A stretch of DNA of 64,000 nucleotides from Candidatus Thermoplasmatota archaeon (GCA_035540375.1 DATLGO010000098.1:41530-105529), one strand, 5' to 3'; counted from the stretch's first letter, positions 25,663 through 34,131 are shown. The notes: generated by a model not told the origin, from the sequence alone. A program made the numbers and translations.

Positions 25663-26910
25663 TCAGAGGTTCGCGGTGTCCTGCCGCGCCGCGGCGAGGA
25701 GCTTCGCGCGCTCGCCGACCGGGACCGCCTTGAGGCCGCGCATGCGCTGCGGCGACTCCGGGTCGGCCGCGATGGCGCGCAGCCATTCGCCGATCTGGTC
25801 CTTCGAGGGCGCGGTCATGAAGCCGCGGCCGGCCTCGGTGATGAGCGGCTCGAGCGTCTCCACCACGACCTCCTCGTCGTGCCGGTCGTACACGAGGCCG
25901 TTCGCGAGGCTGTCCATGTGATACTGGCGGATCGCGTCCTGCGCCTCGCGGCGGTAGGCCACGCGCAGGGTCACGAGCGTCTCCGGCGTGATGGTGACGC
26001 CTTCGAGGCTCGCGAGGAGGCGGAACACCGTCGAGGCGATGTCCATGCTCATGCGCTGCAGACCCTCGCTCGCGCCGCCGCCGACAGACTGGTGCTTGTG
26101 GCTGTAGAGGCCGAGATCCACCTGGCAGATGCGCTTCATCGTCGCGTTGCGGTACACCTCGCCCATGACGCCGAGCTCGAGGCCCCAATCGGTGGGAATG
26201 CGGATGTTGCGGGCGAGGTCGCTCGTCATCGCCATCTCGCCCGAGAGCGGATAGCGGAACGACCGCATGTAGCGGAGGAGCGGAGAAGGTTTCGGGATGA
26301 CCGTTTGGAGCGCGTCGAGGAACGGCCAGAGGAAGAGTCGCACGACGCGACCGAACATCCGCTCGCCCGTGAGCCGGGCGTAGTAGCCCTTCGCGAAGTA
26401 GAAGTCCATCTCGGGCACGACGATCGGAAGGAGGATGCGGTGCACGATCTTGGGATCGTAGTGCTCGATGTCGGCGTCGTGAAGCGCGATCGCGTAGTTG
26501 TCCTCGCTCGCGGCGCCGAGCCCGAGCCAGACGGCGAGACCCTTGCCGCTGTAGCCGCGCAGGTCGAAGCCGCGCTCGGCGAGGCGCTCCATGCCCTCGC
26601 GGACGGTCGGGCCTTCGCACCAGAGCACGGTGACGGGCGCCGGCAGGTCCTGGAAGAAGTCGCGGACGTTCTCGACCTCGTTCGAGTTCTCGCACGTGAG
26701 CGCGATCACGATCTCGTTCAGGAAGTCCGCCTTGCGGAGACCCTGACGGATCCCGAGGAGCGCCGGCCGCTCCATCTCGCTGTAGAGCATCGGCAGGAGG
26801 AGGGCCGCGGGGCGAGCGGCCACATGTTTGCGCACGAGCGCCCGGGCGTGGCCGCGACGCTCCGGTTGAAGGTCGTGCAGCGTCGCGGGGCCGTTCTGGT
26901 AGAAGTCCAT
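25663..26910 (-). CDS. gpgS: Glucosyl-3-phosphoglycerate synthase-like glycosyltransferase
   Basis: A 415-residue GT-A enzyme that would join glucose from NDP-glucose to 3-phosphoglycerate, the first step to the compatible solute glucosylglycerate. Seen: the N-terminus MDFYQNGPATLHDL, LPMLYSEME, the donor-binding GYSGKGLAVWLGL and the DxD-type HDADIEHYDP at about residue 147, and the long C-terminal acceptor region. It resembles GpgS of the GT81 type rather than a simple GT2 enzyme. No dedicated phosphatase is adjacent. The six-hairpin glycosidase at 27.5-28.8 kb is on the same strand and may belong to the same metabolism. Confidence 0.78.
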   Translation of the reverse strand: MDFYQNGPATLHDLQPERRGHARALVRKHVAARPAALLLPMLYSEMERPALLGIRQGLRKADFLNEIVIALTCENSNEVENVRDFFQDLPAPVTVLWCEGPTVREGMERLAERGFDLRGYSGKGLAVWLGLGAASEDNYAIALHDADIEHYDPKIVHRILLPIVVPEMDFYFAKGYYARLTGERMFGRVVRLFLWPFLDALQTVIPKPSPLLRYMRSFRYPLSGEMAMTSDLARNIRIPTDWGLELGVMGEVYRNATMKRICQVDLGLYSHKHQSVGGGASEGLQRMSMDIASTVFRLLASLEGVTITPETLVTLRVAYRREAQDAIRQYHMDSLANGLVYDRHDEEVVVETLEPLITEAGRGFMTAPSKDQIGEWLRAIAADPESPQRMRGLKAVPVGERAKLLAAARQDTANL

Positions 26911-27072
26911 GAGAATCGCTCCGGGCCGCGCGCTGAGCCTGCGCTGCCGGACCCCAGTCGCGCTCGGACTTCAAGTCGCTTTCGGCCACACCATCGACGC
27001 GGGGGGTCGCCGCGCGTCCGCGGAATCGGGGATCGCCGAAGGGCTCATGGCGGCGTCCGCGGTTGGCCGCGC

Positions 27073-27543
27073 ATGCCCCGGCGATACTGGCTCGCGAAAA
27101 CCGAGCCGGACGTGTATTCCATCGACGACCTCGCGAAGGCTCCCGAGGGCACGACGTTCTGGGACGGCGTGCGCAACCACCAGGCCCGGAACAACCTCCG
27201 CGCGATGGCCCCCGGAGACGGGCTCCTGATCTACCATTCGAACGCCAAGCCCTCCGCCATCGTCGGCGCGGCCGAGGTCGCGGAAGCCGCGACCCCGGAC
27301 CCCACCCAGTTCGACCCGAAAAGCGATCATCACGATCCGAAGTCGAAGCGAGAGGACCCGACCTGGTGGGGCGTCCGGGTCAGGCTCGTCGAGCGCTTTC
27401 CGAGACCCGTGACGCTCGAGGACGCGAAGGCGTCGAAGGCGCTCTCCTCGATGGTCCTCGTGAAGAACAGCCGGTTGAGCGTGCAGCCCGTCTCGGCCGC
27501 CGAATGGCGCGCGGTGATCGCGATGGCTCGACGCGGGCCGTGA
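27073..27543 (+). CDS. EVE-domain protein
   Basis: A 156-residue single-domain EVE protein (PUA-like fold) that binds modified bases in nucleic acids. Seen: the family start RRYWLAKTEPDVYSIDDL, TFWDGVRNHQARNNLRAM, GDGLLIYHSN, and WWGVRVRLVERF. Length is normal for the THYN1/EVE family. It stands alone between two minus-strand sugar genes and converges exactly with the glycosidase. Confidence 0.92.
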   Translation: MPRRYWLAKTEPDVYSIDDLAKAPEGTTFWDGVRNHQARNNLRAMAPGDGLLIYHSNAKPSAIVGAAEVAEAATPDPTQFDPKSDHHDPKSKREDPTWWGVRVRLVERFPRPVTLEDAKASKALSSMVLVKNSRLSVQPVSAAEWRAVIAMARRGP

Positions 27544-28842
27544 TCACGGCGGCGAGACCTTGCGCCGGTCCTCGAGCGCGAAGAGCGCGAGGAGGAACTC
27601 GGCGTGGCTCCAGAGCAGAGGCGTCGCGAACCGGATGAGCGGGTCGTCCGTCGCGAGGACGTGCGACCGGATGCGCTCGTACTCGGCCCGCATGTGGTTC
27701 AGCTCCTCCACGATGCGGCTGAAACGGACGTCGGGCAGGAGGATCTCCTTCGCGAACTCCTTCTGGAAGTCGATGCCCGTCTGCCACTCGCGCTCCCAGA
27801 AGTCGAGAAACCGCTCGCGCGTCGAAAGGTGCTCCGGGAGCGCGCCCTCGTGCGTCGCGTAGGCGGCGATGTCGCGGAGCGTCCGCTCGGCCTTCTCGAC
27901 GTCGCCGTGCCGCGCGAGATAACCCGCGTAGATGGCCGTGTACGCGAGCCAGGGGCCGTTACCGGCGTGGAGGTGCAGCTCGAGGTCCTCCGCGAACGGC
28001 AGATAGCGCTGCAGGAGCCCGAGGTCGGGATCCCAGAGGTCGTTCTCGATCTTGCGGGCGCTCGCCTCGAGGGCGCGCGCGTCGAGCTCGGGGAAGTTGA
28101 AGTAGTGCGGCGAGAGGAGCGTGATGTCGCTCCTCGTGTCGATGCGGCCCTGCGGCGTGATGCGGCGGACGAACCGGCCGTCCTGCACGAAGTGCCGGTG
28201 CATGTTCACGGCGTGCATTGCGCAGAAGGACTGCGCCCGCTCCCGGCGCGCGTCGTCGGGCCGGTACGCCTCGAGGACCCGCGCGAGCTGCTCGAATGCG
28301 CGGTGGTAGGCCATGTTGTTCCAGAGCGTGTACCCGGATTCGATCGGCGACTCGTGGACCGTCGTCGTGCTGTAGAACAGGTTGATGCCTTTGCGGTACA
28401 CGCGGCGCGTCGAGTCGTCGAACGCGGCGACGAGCGCCTCGACCAGCTCCTTCCCTCGCTCGGGCTCCCGGCCCTGCCGCCTGCACTCGAGCAGGTAGAG
28501 CGCGATCACGCGCATCGCATGCGCGACGTTGTCCTCCTGGACGTAGATGGAACGGTCCCGGCCTTCGAGGTCGTACCGCTGCCCCCAGGTACCCTCCCGG
28601 CCCGCCTCGAGGAGGAAGAGCGCGCCCGATTCGAGGTGGCGGAAGGCATCCTCCGCGTGGAAGTCGCGCGCGATCATCTCGCGCAGGACGCGCGCGGTCC
28701 CGGCGAGGTCCCGCGGATAGACGTACGGGTATCGGGACCCCTCCGGCGTCGCGAGAAGCACCTCGCCGGCCCTGGATTTGCGGGCGCAGCGGCTCATCCA
28801 GCGGAAGTGCAGCTCGGGATCGAAGAGGTCGGCCGAAGCCAT
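27544..28842 (-). CDS. Six-hairpin glycosidase (GH15-like)
   Basis: A 432-residue (alpha/alpha)6-barrel type protein. Seen: YPYVYPRDLAG near the start, like the WPRD motif of GH15 glucoamylases/trehalases, ESPIESGYTLWNNMAYHRAFEQL in the middle, and a final EWQTGIDFQKEF...SHAEFLLALFAL. A TATA-like GTTATGG at 28866-28874 lies 28 bases before ATG 28842 and overlaps an earlier in-frame ATG (28869), which supports 28842. With gpgS nearby, a role in glucosylglycerate or trehalose turnover is possible but not shown. Confidence 0.7.
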   Translation of the reverse strand: MASADLFDPELHFRWMSRCARKSRAGEVLLATPEGSRYPYVYPRDLAGTARVLREMIARDFHAEDAFRHLESGALFLLEAGREGTWGQRYDLEGRDRSIYVQEDNVAHAMRVIALYLLECRRQGREPERGKELVEALVAAFDDSTRRVYRKGINLFYSTTTVHESPIESGYTLWNNMAYHRAFEQLARVLEAYRPDDARRERAQSFCAMHAVNMHRHFVQDGRFVRRITPQGRIDTRSDITLLSPHYFNFPELDARALEASARKIENDLWDPDLGLLQRYLPFAEDLELHLHAGNGPWLAYTAIYAGYLARHGDVEKAERTLRDIAAYATHEGALPEHLSTRERFLDFWEREWQTGIDFQKEFAKEILLPDVRFSRIVEELNHMRAEYERIRSHVLATDDPLIRFATPLLWSHAEFLLALFALEDRRKVSPP

Positions 28843-28865
28843 CGCCGAACCACGTGGCTCATCAC

Positions 28866-28874
28866 CCATAACGC
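28866..28874 (-). promoter_or_regulatory. TATA-like box for the glycosidase gene
   Basis: GCGTTATGGG on the minus strand, centred 28 bases before the ATG at 28842. Confidence 0.45.
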
Positions 28875-28925
28875 CTTCGCGTTGCCCGGCCGGCCTCGTC
28901 GGAGCGCGCGTCGCCCTCCCGTCAT

Positions 28926-28934
28926 CCTTTTATG
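28926..28934 (+). promoter_or_regulatory. TATA-like box CCTTTTATG
   Basis: It is centred 28 bases before ATG 28958 and supports that start over the ATG at 28946. Confidence 0.5.
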
Positions 28935-28957
28935 CGGAAGCCGGAATGCGACAGGCC

Positions 28958-29641
28958 ATGGTGCGCGTCCTGGACCTCGGCGTCAGGCGCCTCACCGTCG
29001 CGGAGGCGTTACCCTACGCCCAGGGCGAGTCGCTGCGCCTCGCGCGCGCCGTCGCCGAGGTGGAGCCCGCCACGATCGCGCTCGACCTCTCGCTCGCCGA
29101 TCTGCTCCGCGTCCGGGAGGCCCTCGCGGACAAGCACGCGCGCAACCGGGGCTTCGTGGACGAGGTCCTGCTCGAGGCGCGAAGGGAGCGCTTCCCCTGC
29201 GAGGAGGTCCACCCCTTCCTCGAGACGGTCCGCTACGCCCGAGCCCGTGACGTCACGGTCGTCCCGCTCCTCGAGGACGCGAAGGAGCCCGGCCCGTTCA
29301 CGCGCCGGCGCCTTGCGGGCGAGATCCGGCATTTCCTCGAGGCCGCCGACGCCCAATCCAAGGATCCGCGCGAGTTCGCTCGCGCCTTCGACGACGCCCT
29401 CAGGGGCGTTCCCCGCTTCGCCTCCGACTCGGCGGCCGTCGAGGCCGACGCCGCCCGTCGGCTCGCGGACCTCCTGTTCAAGGCGCAATCGCCGCGTCTC
29501 GTCGCGGTCCTCTCGTACCCGCGCTCGGAGCGGCTTCTCGCGAAGCTCATGACGCTCCGCCCGAAGACGCTCAACGAGCCCGCCGTCGAGGAGGTCGCCG
29601 CGATCGATTCCCGCCCGCGCCGCTCGGAGGTTCCCCCATGA
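28958..29641 (+). CDS. Conserved-looking protein of unknown function, operon with ParB-like gene
   Basis: A 227-residue soluble, charged alpha/beta protein. Near the start, RLARAVAEVEPATIALDLSL slightly recalls TraB-family proteins (residue run around 'PdvVaVELd'), but the hallmark GxxH motifs are missing, so I do not assign it. Its stop overlaps the start of the ParB/SerK-like gene by four bases (ATGA), so the two are translated together and may work in one pathway. Confidence 0.5.
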   Translation: MVRVLDLGVRRLTVAEALPYAQGESLRLARAVAEVEPATIALDLSLADLLRVREALADKHARNRGFVDEVLLEARRERFPCEEVHPFLETVRYARARDVTVVPLLEDAKEPGPFTRRRLAGEIRHFLEAADAQSKDPREFARAFDDALRGVPRFASDSAAVEADAARRLADLLFKAQSPRLVAVLSYPRSERLLAKLMTLRPKTLNEPAVEEVAAIDSRPRRSEVPP

Positions 29642-30033
29642 AATCCAAGTTCGCGCTCGTCGAGATCGCGAAGCTTCGCATCCACGAGGAGATCGAGGAG
29701 GATCGCGTGCGCGCGCTCGCGGAGGCCATCGCCCGCGACGGCCTTGTCGAGCGCGCGATCATCGCGGACCGCGCCACGCTCGTCGTCATCGACGGGCACC
29801 ACCGCCACGCCGCCCTCACGCGCCTCGGTTGCCTGCGCGCGCCCGTCGTCCTCGTGGACTACATGGACCCCGCGATCGTCGTCGAGAACTGGCGCGCCGG
29901 CGAGCCCGCCCCGACGAAGGAGGAGGTCCTCGAGCGCGCCGCGCGCGGGAAGCCGTTTCCGCCGAAGACGACGCGGCACCCCGGTCTCTACGACCTTACC
30001 GAGGTCCGCGTTCCCCTCGCGGACCTGCGCTGA
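29638..30033 (+). CDS. ParB/Srx-fold protein, SerK-like (free serine kinase?)
   Basis: A 131-residue ParB/sulfiredoxin-fold protein. Seen: KLRIHEEIEEDRVRALAEAI, the nucleotide-binding VIDGHHRHAALTRLG, and a C-terminal GKPFPPKTTRHP block. The IDGHHR and FPPKTTRH motifs and the short length match archaeal ADP-dependent free serine kinase (SerK) better than chromosome-partitioning ParB, which has a helix-turn-helix that is absent here. SerK makes O-phosphoserine for cysteine synthesis. The assignment is from memory of motifs; a ParB-like nuclease is the alternative. Confidence 0.6.
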   Translation: MKSKFALVEIAKLRIHEEIEEDRVRALAEAIARDGLVERAIIADRATLVVIDGHHRHAALTRLGCLRAPVVLVDYMDPAIVVENWRAGEPAPTKEEVLERAARGKPFPPKTTRHPGLYDLTEVRVPLADLR

Positions 30034-30081
30034 CGGGCCTCCGGGACAACCCTTTTCACGGCCGACGCGCCATCCCCCGGC

Positions 30082-30954
30082 GTGTCTCCCATCGCGACGG
30101 CGCGCGCGAAGCTCGCGCGGCGGTATCCAGGCATGGCGTTCGACGCCGCCCTCGACGAGCGCCGCGTCGCCTACGGCGGCCTGCTCGACGACGAGGCGCT
30201 CGCGCTGCTCCTCCTCGACGAGGAGGGCCTGAACGAGGGCGCGCTCGTCACGCTCGCCGAGGCGCGCGGCCGCGCCGAGGCGACGGTGCGGGTCGAGGTC
30301 GTTCGCGCGCTTCCCGTCAAGGCGTTCGAGCGGGAAGGCGGGGTCGGCCGCGTCGCGAACGTCGTCGTGCGCGACGCGACGGGGGAGGCCTCGCTCGTCC
30401 TCTGGGACCGCGACGTCGAGAAGGTCGACGACGGCACGCTCGCGCCGGGCGCGATGGTCCGCGTCGTGAACGCGCGCGTGAAGGACGCGCGCTACGGGCT
30501 CGAGCTCGTGGTCGGCGCATGGACGGCCCTCGAAGTCGAGGGCGCGCCCGACCCCGCGAAGCGCAAGCTCCTCCTCGACGCCGCGGGCGCGGACCCGACG
30601 GCGCTCGGACCCGGACCCGCCCCCACGCCCGAACCCGCCGCGTCCGAGGAAACCCGTCGCGCCGACGGGAGCGTCGGCGCGACGGGTTTCCTCGGACGCG
30701 GCCGGCTCGTCGCGGTCGAACCCGCGCGTTCGTTCAAGCGCCGCGACGGCACCGTCGGGTTCGTCGCGAACGCCTCCCTCGAGGACGAGTCGGGGCGCGT
30801 CTCGCTCGTATGCTGGGACGAGGCCGCGAAGGCTGTCCGCGCGTTCGAGGCGGGCGCCTTCCTCGAGGCGACGGGACTTTCCGTGAAGGAGCGCGACGGG
30901 CGCGCCGAGCTGCACACCTCGCGCGCGACGGTTCTCAGACCTTACCGTCCGTGA
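30082..30954 (+). CDS. RPA-like single-stranded-DNA-binding protein with two OB folds
   Basis: A 290-residue protein starting at GTG. A helical N-terminal domain (1-65) is followed by an OB fold (about 70-155, with VGRVANVVVRDATGEASLVLWD), a Pro/Ala linker (175-200), and a second OB fold (about 203-285, with VGFVANASLEDESGRVSLVCWD). The two OB strands align with each other and with archaeal RPA/RFA subunits that protect single-stranded DNA. There is no zinc finger. The linker DNA contains a long perfect palindrome (30637-30702). Confidence 0.75.
   Translation: MSPIATARAKLARRYPGMAFDAALDERRVAYGGLLDDEALALLLLDEEGLNEGALVTLAEARGRAEATVRVEVVRALPVKAFEREGGVGRVANVVVRDATGEASLVLWDRDVEKVDDGTLAPGAMVRVVNARVKDARYGLELVVGAWTALEVEGAPDPAKRKLLLDAAGADPTALGPGPAPTPEPAASEETRRADGSVGATGFLGRGRLVAVEPARSFKRRDGTVGFVANASLEDESGRVSLVCWDEAAKAVRAFEAGAFLEATGLSVKERDGRAELHTSRATVLRPYRP
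30637..30702. repeat. Perfect inverted repeat, 30-base arms, 6-base loop
   Basis: Arms 30637-30666 and 30673-30702 are exact reverse complements, with loop GGGAGC. It lies inside the coding region for the linker and the start of the second OB fold of the RPA-like gene, and reads through in frame as AASEETRRADGS and VGATGFLGRG. A perfect 30-bp hairpin of this kind is far beyond chance, even at high GC. It would form a very stable RNA stem or DNA cruciform. Confidence 0.95.
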
Positions 30955-31087
30955 CTCGCCGCCTCGCCCCCTGAACGCGCGTGGGTCTCGCGCGCGCATC
31001 GCGCAAACACCGGTCCGCCCCGGACGCGGCCGGAGGGTCCCCGGCCCCGCCCGTCACCTTCTTTTCCCTTCCCGGCGTTCGCGCCGC

Positions 31088-31198
31088 GTGGCGGATCGCG
31101 TCTGGCATTGCGACTTCTGCGGGACGGCGATGCTCGACCGCCACTGCAAGCTCCGCTGCCTCGGGTGCGGGTACGTCCGCGACTGTTCCGACCCCTGA
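31088..31198 (+). CDS. Zinc-ribbon microprotein
   Basis: A 36-residue protein starting at GTG: MADRVWHCDFCGTAML then DRHCKLRCLGCGYVRDCSDP. Seven cysteines include CDFC and CLGC pairs, the C(P)XCG pattern of archaeal one-domain zinc-finger microproteins, which often bind nucleic acid or partner proteins. Its stop lies 44 bases before the next start. A weak CTTCTTTTCCC stretch upstream may be its promoter. It is clearly a real gene: all Cys are in frame and the spacing is regular. Confidence 0.7.
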   Translation: MADRVWHCDFCGTAMLDRHCKLRCLGCGYVRDCSDP

Positions 31199-31210
31199 CG
31201 CCGGGCGCGC

Positions 31211-31220
31211 ACCTTATGTC
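31211..31220 (+). promoter_or_regulatory. TATA-like box ACCTTATGTC
   Basis: It is centred 27 bases before ATG 31243 and fixes the lipoprotein start over upstream in-frame ATGs. Confidence 0.5.
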
Positions 31221-31242
31221 CCATCGGCCCGGTGCGGGAACG

Positions 31243-32544
31243 ATGCGCGCGGTCCTGATGGTCGTCCTCCTGCTGCCTCTCGTTGCCGGTTGCGCCACGG
31301 CCCAGTCGTCCGAGGAGCAGTTCCGCGTCGCGTGGCACGGCGACGGCTACGCGGTCACCTTCTCGTCGCAGGCGCCGCTCGCGGACCCGCGCGTCCGCTG
31401 GACCGGCGCGGGAAAATCGGGCGAGATCGGCGCGAAGCTCGAGGCCGGCGCCATCGACCCCATGTTCACCTACAGCGCGAAGCTGCCCCCGGAGGCCGAG
31501 CGTTACACGGTCGGCACGCGCTCGTTCGACCTCAAGACGCCGCCCGCAGCGAACGGGACCACGCGGGTCGTCTTCCTCGCGGACATGGGCATCGCCCCCG
31601 AAGCCGCGAAGATCGCGGAGGTCGTGCGGAACCTCGACCCGGACCTCGTGCTCCACGGCGGCGACCTCTCGTACGCGGAAGGGAACGTGCAGGAATGGAA
31701 CGCGTGGTTCCGGCTCATCGAGCCCGTCGCGTCGCGCGCCGCATGGATGCCCGCGCTCGGGAACCACGAGCTCGTGTGCTTCAGCTTCGGCGTCGGGCCT
31801 TCGCCGCGCGAGTGCGCGAACGAGCCGCGGTTCGTGTGGCAGCGCTTCACCCTCCCGAACGAGCCGGCCTTCTATTACGCCTTCGACTGGGGCCCGATGC
31901 GCATCGTCTCGATCGACACCGAGGCCTACCACGACAAGGCGCATCCGGACGCGAAGACGGACGCGGCCGCGCAGAAGCGCTTCCTCGTCGACGCGCTCGC
32001 CGATCGCCCCGACTCGTGGAACGTCGTCTTCTTCCACCGCCCGGTCTACAGCTCGAGCGACGCGCACGGATCGGACCTCGTCGCGCGCGCCGACCTCGAG
32101 CCCGTCCTCGACCAGGGCGCCGACCTCGTGCTGCAGGGCCATGACCACATGTACGAGCGCACCTGGCCGCTCAAGGGCGGCGCGCCCTCCGTCGGGGCCG
32201 CGACGGCCCTCAAGGGGACAGGCGCGGTGTACGTCGTGAGCGGCGGCGCGGGGCGCAGCCTCTACGAGAAGTTCGTCGAGCCGGCGCCCGCCTGGAGCGC
32301 GTTCCGGAAGGCGGCGTACCACGTCACCGTGCTCGACGTCTCGCCGGACCGCATCGACGTGCGCGCCGTGGGGACCGACGGCGCGGTGTTCGACGCGTAC
32401 CGTCTCGCGCGGGACGCCGGGGCCGCTGAGGCGGACGACGGCAGGGCCCTCCCCGGGAACGCGACGCCCGATGCCGGGCTTCTGGCCGTCGCCGTCGCCG
32501 GCCTCGCGGCTCTCGCGTTCGCTCGGCGGCGTCACCCGATGTAG
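31243..32544 (+). CDS. Purple-acid-phosphatase-like metallophosphoesterase, lipoprotein
   Basis: A 433-residue exported phosphoesterase. The signal sequence ends in the lipobox-like LVAGC (residues 12-16). An N-terminal fibronectin-like domain is followed by the purple acid phosphatase catalytic set: VVFLADMG, HGGDLSYAEG, ALGNHEL, FFHRPVYSS and QGHDHMYERTWP. A C-terminal hydrophobic helix plus RRR (AGLLAVAVAGLAALAFARRR) could be a second anchor. It probably releases phosphate from organic esters at the cell surface. It overlaps the convergent zincin gene by 13 bases. Confidence 0.87.
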   Translation: MRAVLMVVLLLPLVAGCATAQSSEEQFRVAWHGDGYAVTFSSQAPLADPRVRWTGAGKSGEIGAKLEAGAIDPMFTYSAKLPPEAERYTVGTRSFDLKTPPAANGTTRVVFLADMGIAPEAAKIAEVVRNLDPDLVLHGGDLSYAEGNVQEWNAWFRLIEPVASRAAWMPALGNHELVCFSFGVGPSPRECANEPRFVWQRFTLPNEPAFYYAFDWGPMRIVSIDTEAYHDKAHPDAKTDAAAQKRFLVDALADRPDSWNVVFFHRPVYSSSDAHGSDLVARADLEPVLDQGADLVLQGHDHMYERTWPLKGGAPSVGAATALKGTGAVYVVSGGAGRSLYEKFVEPAPAWSAFRKAAYHVTVLDVSPDRIDVRAVGTDGAVFDAYRLARDAGAAEADDGRALPGNATPDAGLLAVAVAGLAALAFARRRHPM

Positions 32545-33059
32545 GGCGTGGCGTCCGGGTCGAACCCTTTCACGATCTCGATCTCGGGACGCGCCGCCGG
32601 CGCCCACCCGAAGCTCGGATACACGAGCTTGCGGAAGAAGGCCGGCGCGCGCCCGCCCTCGGCCCCCGGGAGCATCGCGGACGCGATGAGCGTCGCCGGG
32701 TGGTCCTCGCCGAGGGCCTCGACCGAGAGCGTGTGCGCGAGCGGCCGCACGTCGTCCTCGCTGAACCAGCCGAGGGTGTGGAGGTATTCGTGGAGGAGGA
32801 CGTGGAACGCGTATGCGTTGTGGTGGTCGGGCGCGTTCAACCTGACGTAGCCCAGAACGTCGCGATTGAGGACGATCGCGTTCGATCCGACCACGAAATA
32901 GCCGCCGAGGAAGCCTCCCGGCGACAGGCCGAGCGGGGCGAGGCCGAGCATGATGCCGGCGCGGGACCGGCCGAGGCGCGCCTCGACGAGGCGCTTCACG
33001 AGGCGGAACAGCTCCGTGTAGTCCCTTGCCCCGTCCACCTGCGCGGCGAGCGACGTCAC
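32532..33059 (-). CDS. HEXXH zincin-like protein
   Basis: A 175-residue protein from GTG 33059 with LLHEYLHTLGW, a zinc-metallopeptidase HEXXH motif followed by an HxxG-type spacing, at about residue 88. Upstream sequence in the frame (to 33182) is Arg/Pro-rich and looks non-coding. A Gly-rich FLGGYFVVGSNAIVLNRDVL precedes the motif. It resembles small archaeal metalloproteases of unknown target (DUF-type), not a named family I can place. It is cytosolic. Confidence 0.65.
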   Translation of the reverse strand: MTSLAAQVDGARDYTELFRLVKRLVEARLGRSRAGIMLGLAPLGLSPGGFLGGYFVVGSNAIVLNRDVLGYVRLNAPDHHNAYAFHVLLHEYLHTLGWFSEDDVRPLAHTLSVEALGEDHPATLIASAMLPGAEGGRAPAFFRKLVYPSFGWAPAARPEIEIVKGFDPDATPYIG

Positions 33060-33283
33060 GGACCGGACTGAGGGATGCCGGGCCTTCAAGCTTTGGCGTC
33101 GGTCCGGAGAGGAAACCGGGAGAACCGCGGGCCGCCGCCCATGGCGCAGGAGCGAGCGCGGCCGCGCCGGAAGGATGGACATCCGGGGACATGGACCGCC
33201 GCGAGGCGCGAAAGGGGCGAGCGCGTCGCGGAGGGCGGGGCGGCGCGGCCGGGCGCTCCGGAGACGGTTCCCGCGCGACCCCG

Positions 33284-33682
33284 CTAAGCGCTTTCGCCCA
33301 GGGTCCCGGGGGCCCTGGGCTCCTGGGGCCGGGGGAGCACGACGTCGAGGATGCCGTTCCTCAGCGTCGCGCGGGCCTTGGGCGCGAGGACGGCGTCGGG
33401 GAGCCGGACGGACGTGCCGGATGCGCCTCCGTCGAACGCGAGCTTGAGGTCGCGTCCCTCCACGCTCACCTCGAGCGGGAGGCTCTCGTCTCCGCTCACC
33501 TCGGCGGTGACCGTGATCTCCCCCGGGGAAAGCGTCACGTCGACGATGCGGATCTCCTGCCGCGCAGGCTCCGCGGGGCGCGTCGACTCCAGGAAGGTCC
33601 TGAGCGCGCTCGCGAAGGCTTCGTCGTGTTCCAACCTCAACCTCACCGCACGGAGAAGCGCATCCGCGTCAGCGGCCACCAT
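33284..33682 (-). CDS. Hsp20/alpha-crystallin-like small chaperone
   Basis: A 132-residue protein: a short helical N-terminus, then an alpha-crystallin-type beta-sandwich (VTLSPGEITVTAEVSG... SVRLPDAVLAPKARATLRNGILDVVLPRP). The A-x-L-x-NGILDV-x-LP strand is the classical C-terminal Hsp20 signature. No IXI tail motif follows, so oligomer assembly may differ. It neighbours a PRC-barrel gene on the same strand. Confidence 0.7.
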   Translation of the reverse strand: MVAADADALLRAVRLRLEHDEAFASALRTFLESTRPAEPARQEIRIVDVTLSPGEITVTAEVSGDESLPLEVSVEGRDLKLAFDGGASGTSVRLPDAVLAPKARATLRNGILDVVLPRPQEPRAPGTLGESA

Positions 33683-33795
33683 GAGGGGAGCGTCTCTCCG
33701 CGGCGCTCATAAAGCATCGTCATCTCCCGATGGGCCGCCAGGGTCTTCGCGGCCCCGGGTCCGCGCGCCGCGGCGGGCCGAAGCGCCTCGGGTCC

Positions 33796-34131
33796 CTAGG
33801 GCGCTGGGCCGCCGGGGCCGGTCGACGGGCCGCCCGCGGAGGTGGTCTCGGGCGCCCCCATCTTGGAGGCGAGGTCGGTGCGGGACACGCTCAGGATGAC
33901 GTTGTCGCCGACGGTATCCACGTGGGCCTTGTCGAGCGTGAGCGACGTGCCGCCGAAGAGCGGCGTCTTGAGGTTCAGCTCCTCCGCGACGTCGCGGTTC
34001 ACGTCCACGACGATGCCCTCGATCGACCACTGGGCGTCGTCGATGAGGACGTCGCGCACCTGCCCCAGGCTGTCGCCGTGACGGTCGATGACCTTGCGTC
34101 CCCGAAGCTCCTCGATTGTCCAGTCTGTCAT
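33796..34131 (-). CDS. PRC-barrel domain protein
   Basis: A 111-residue protein with one PRC-barrel: IEELRGRKVIDRHGDSLGQVRDVLID near the start, then IEGIVVDVNRDVAEEL, and VGDNVILSVSR. A Gly/Pro-rich tail follows. Single PRC-barrels are common in archaea and are linked to RNA metabolism or to cell-division proteins (CdpB type). Residue pattern is clear; role here unknown. Confidence 0.85.
   Translation of the reverse strand: MTDWTIEELRGRKVIDRHGDSLGQVRDVLIDDAQWSIEGIVVDVNRDVAEELNLKTPLFGGTSLTLDKAHVDTVGDNVILSVSRTDLASKMGAPETTSAGGPSTGPGGPAP

Noticed and set aside
29638..30033. Chromosome-partitioning ParB
   Set aside because: There is no helix-turn-helix or CTP-binding GERRxRA box, and the IDGHHR plus FPPKTTRH motifs fit the SerK-like group better.
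33060..33182. N-terminal extension of the HEXXH protein
   Set aside because: Arg/Pro-rich with no domain character; GTG 33059 begins the helical part.
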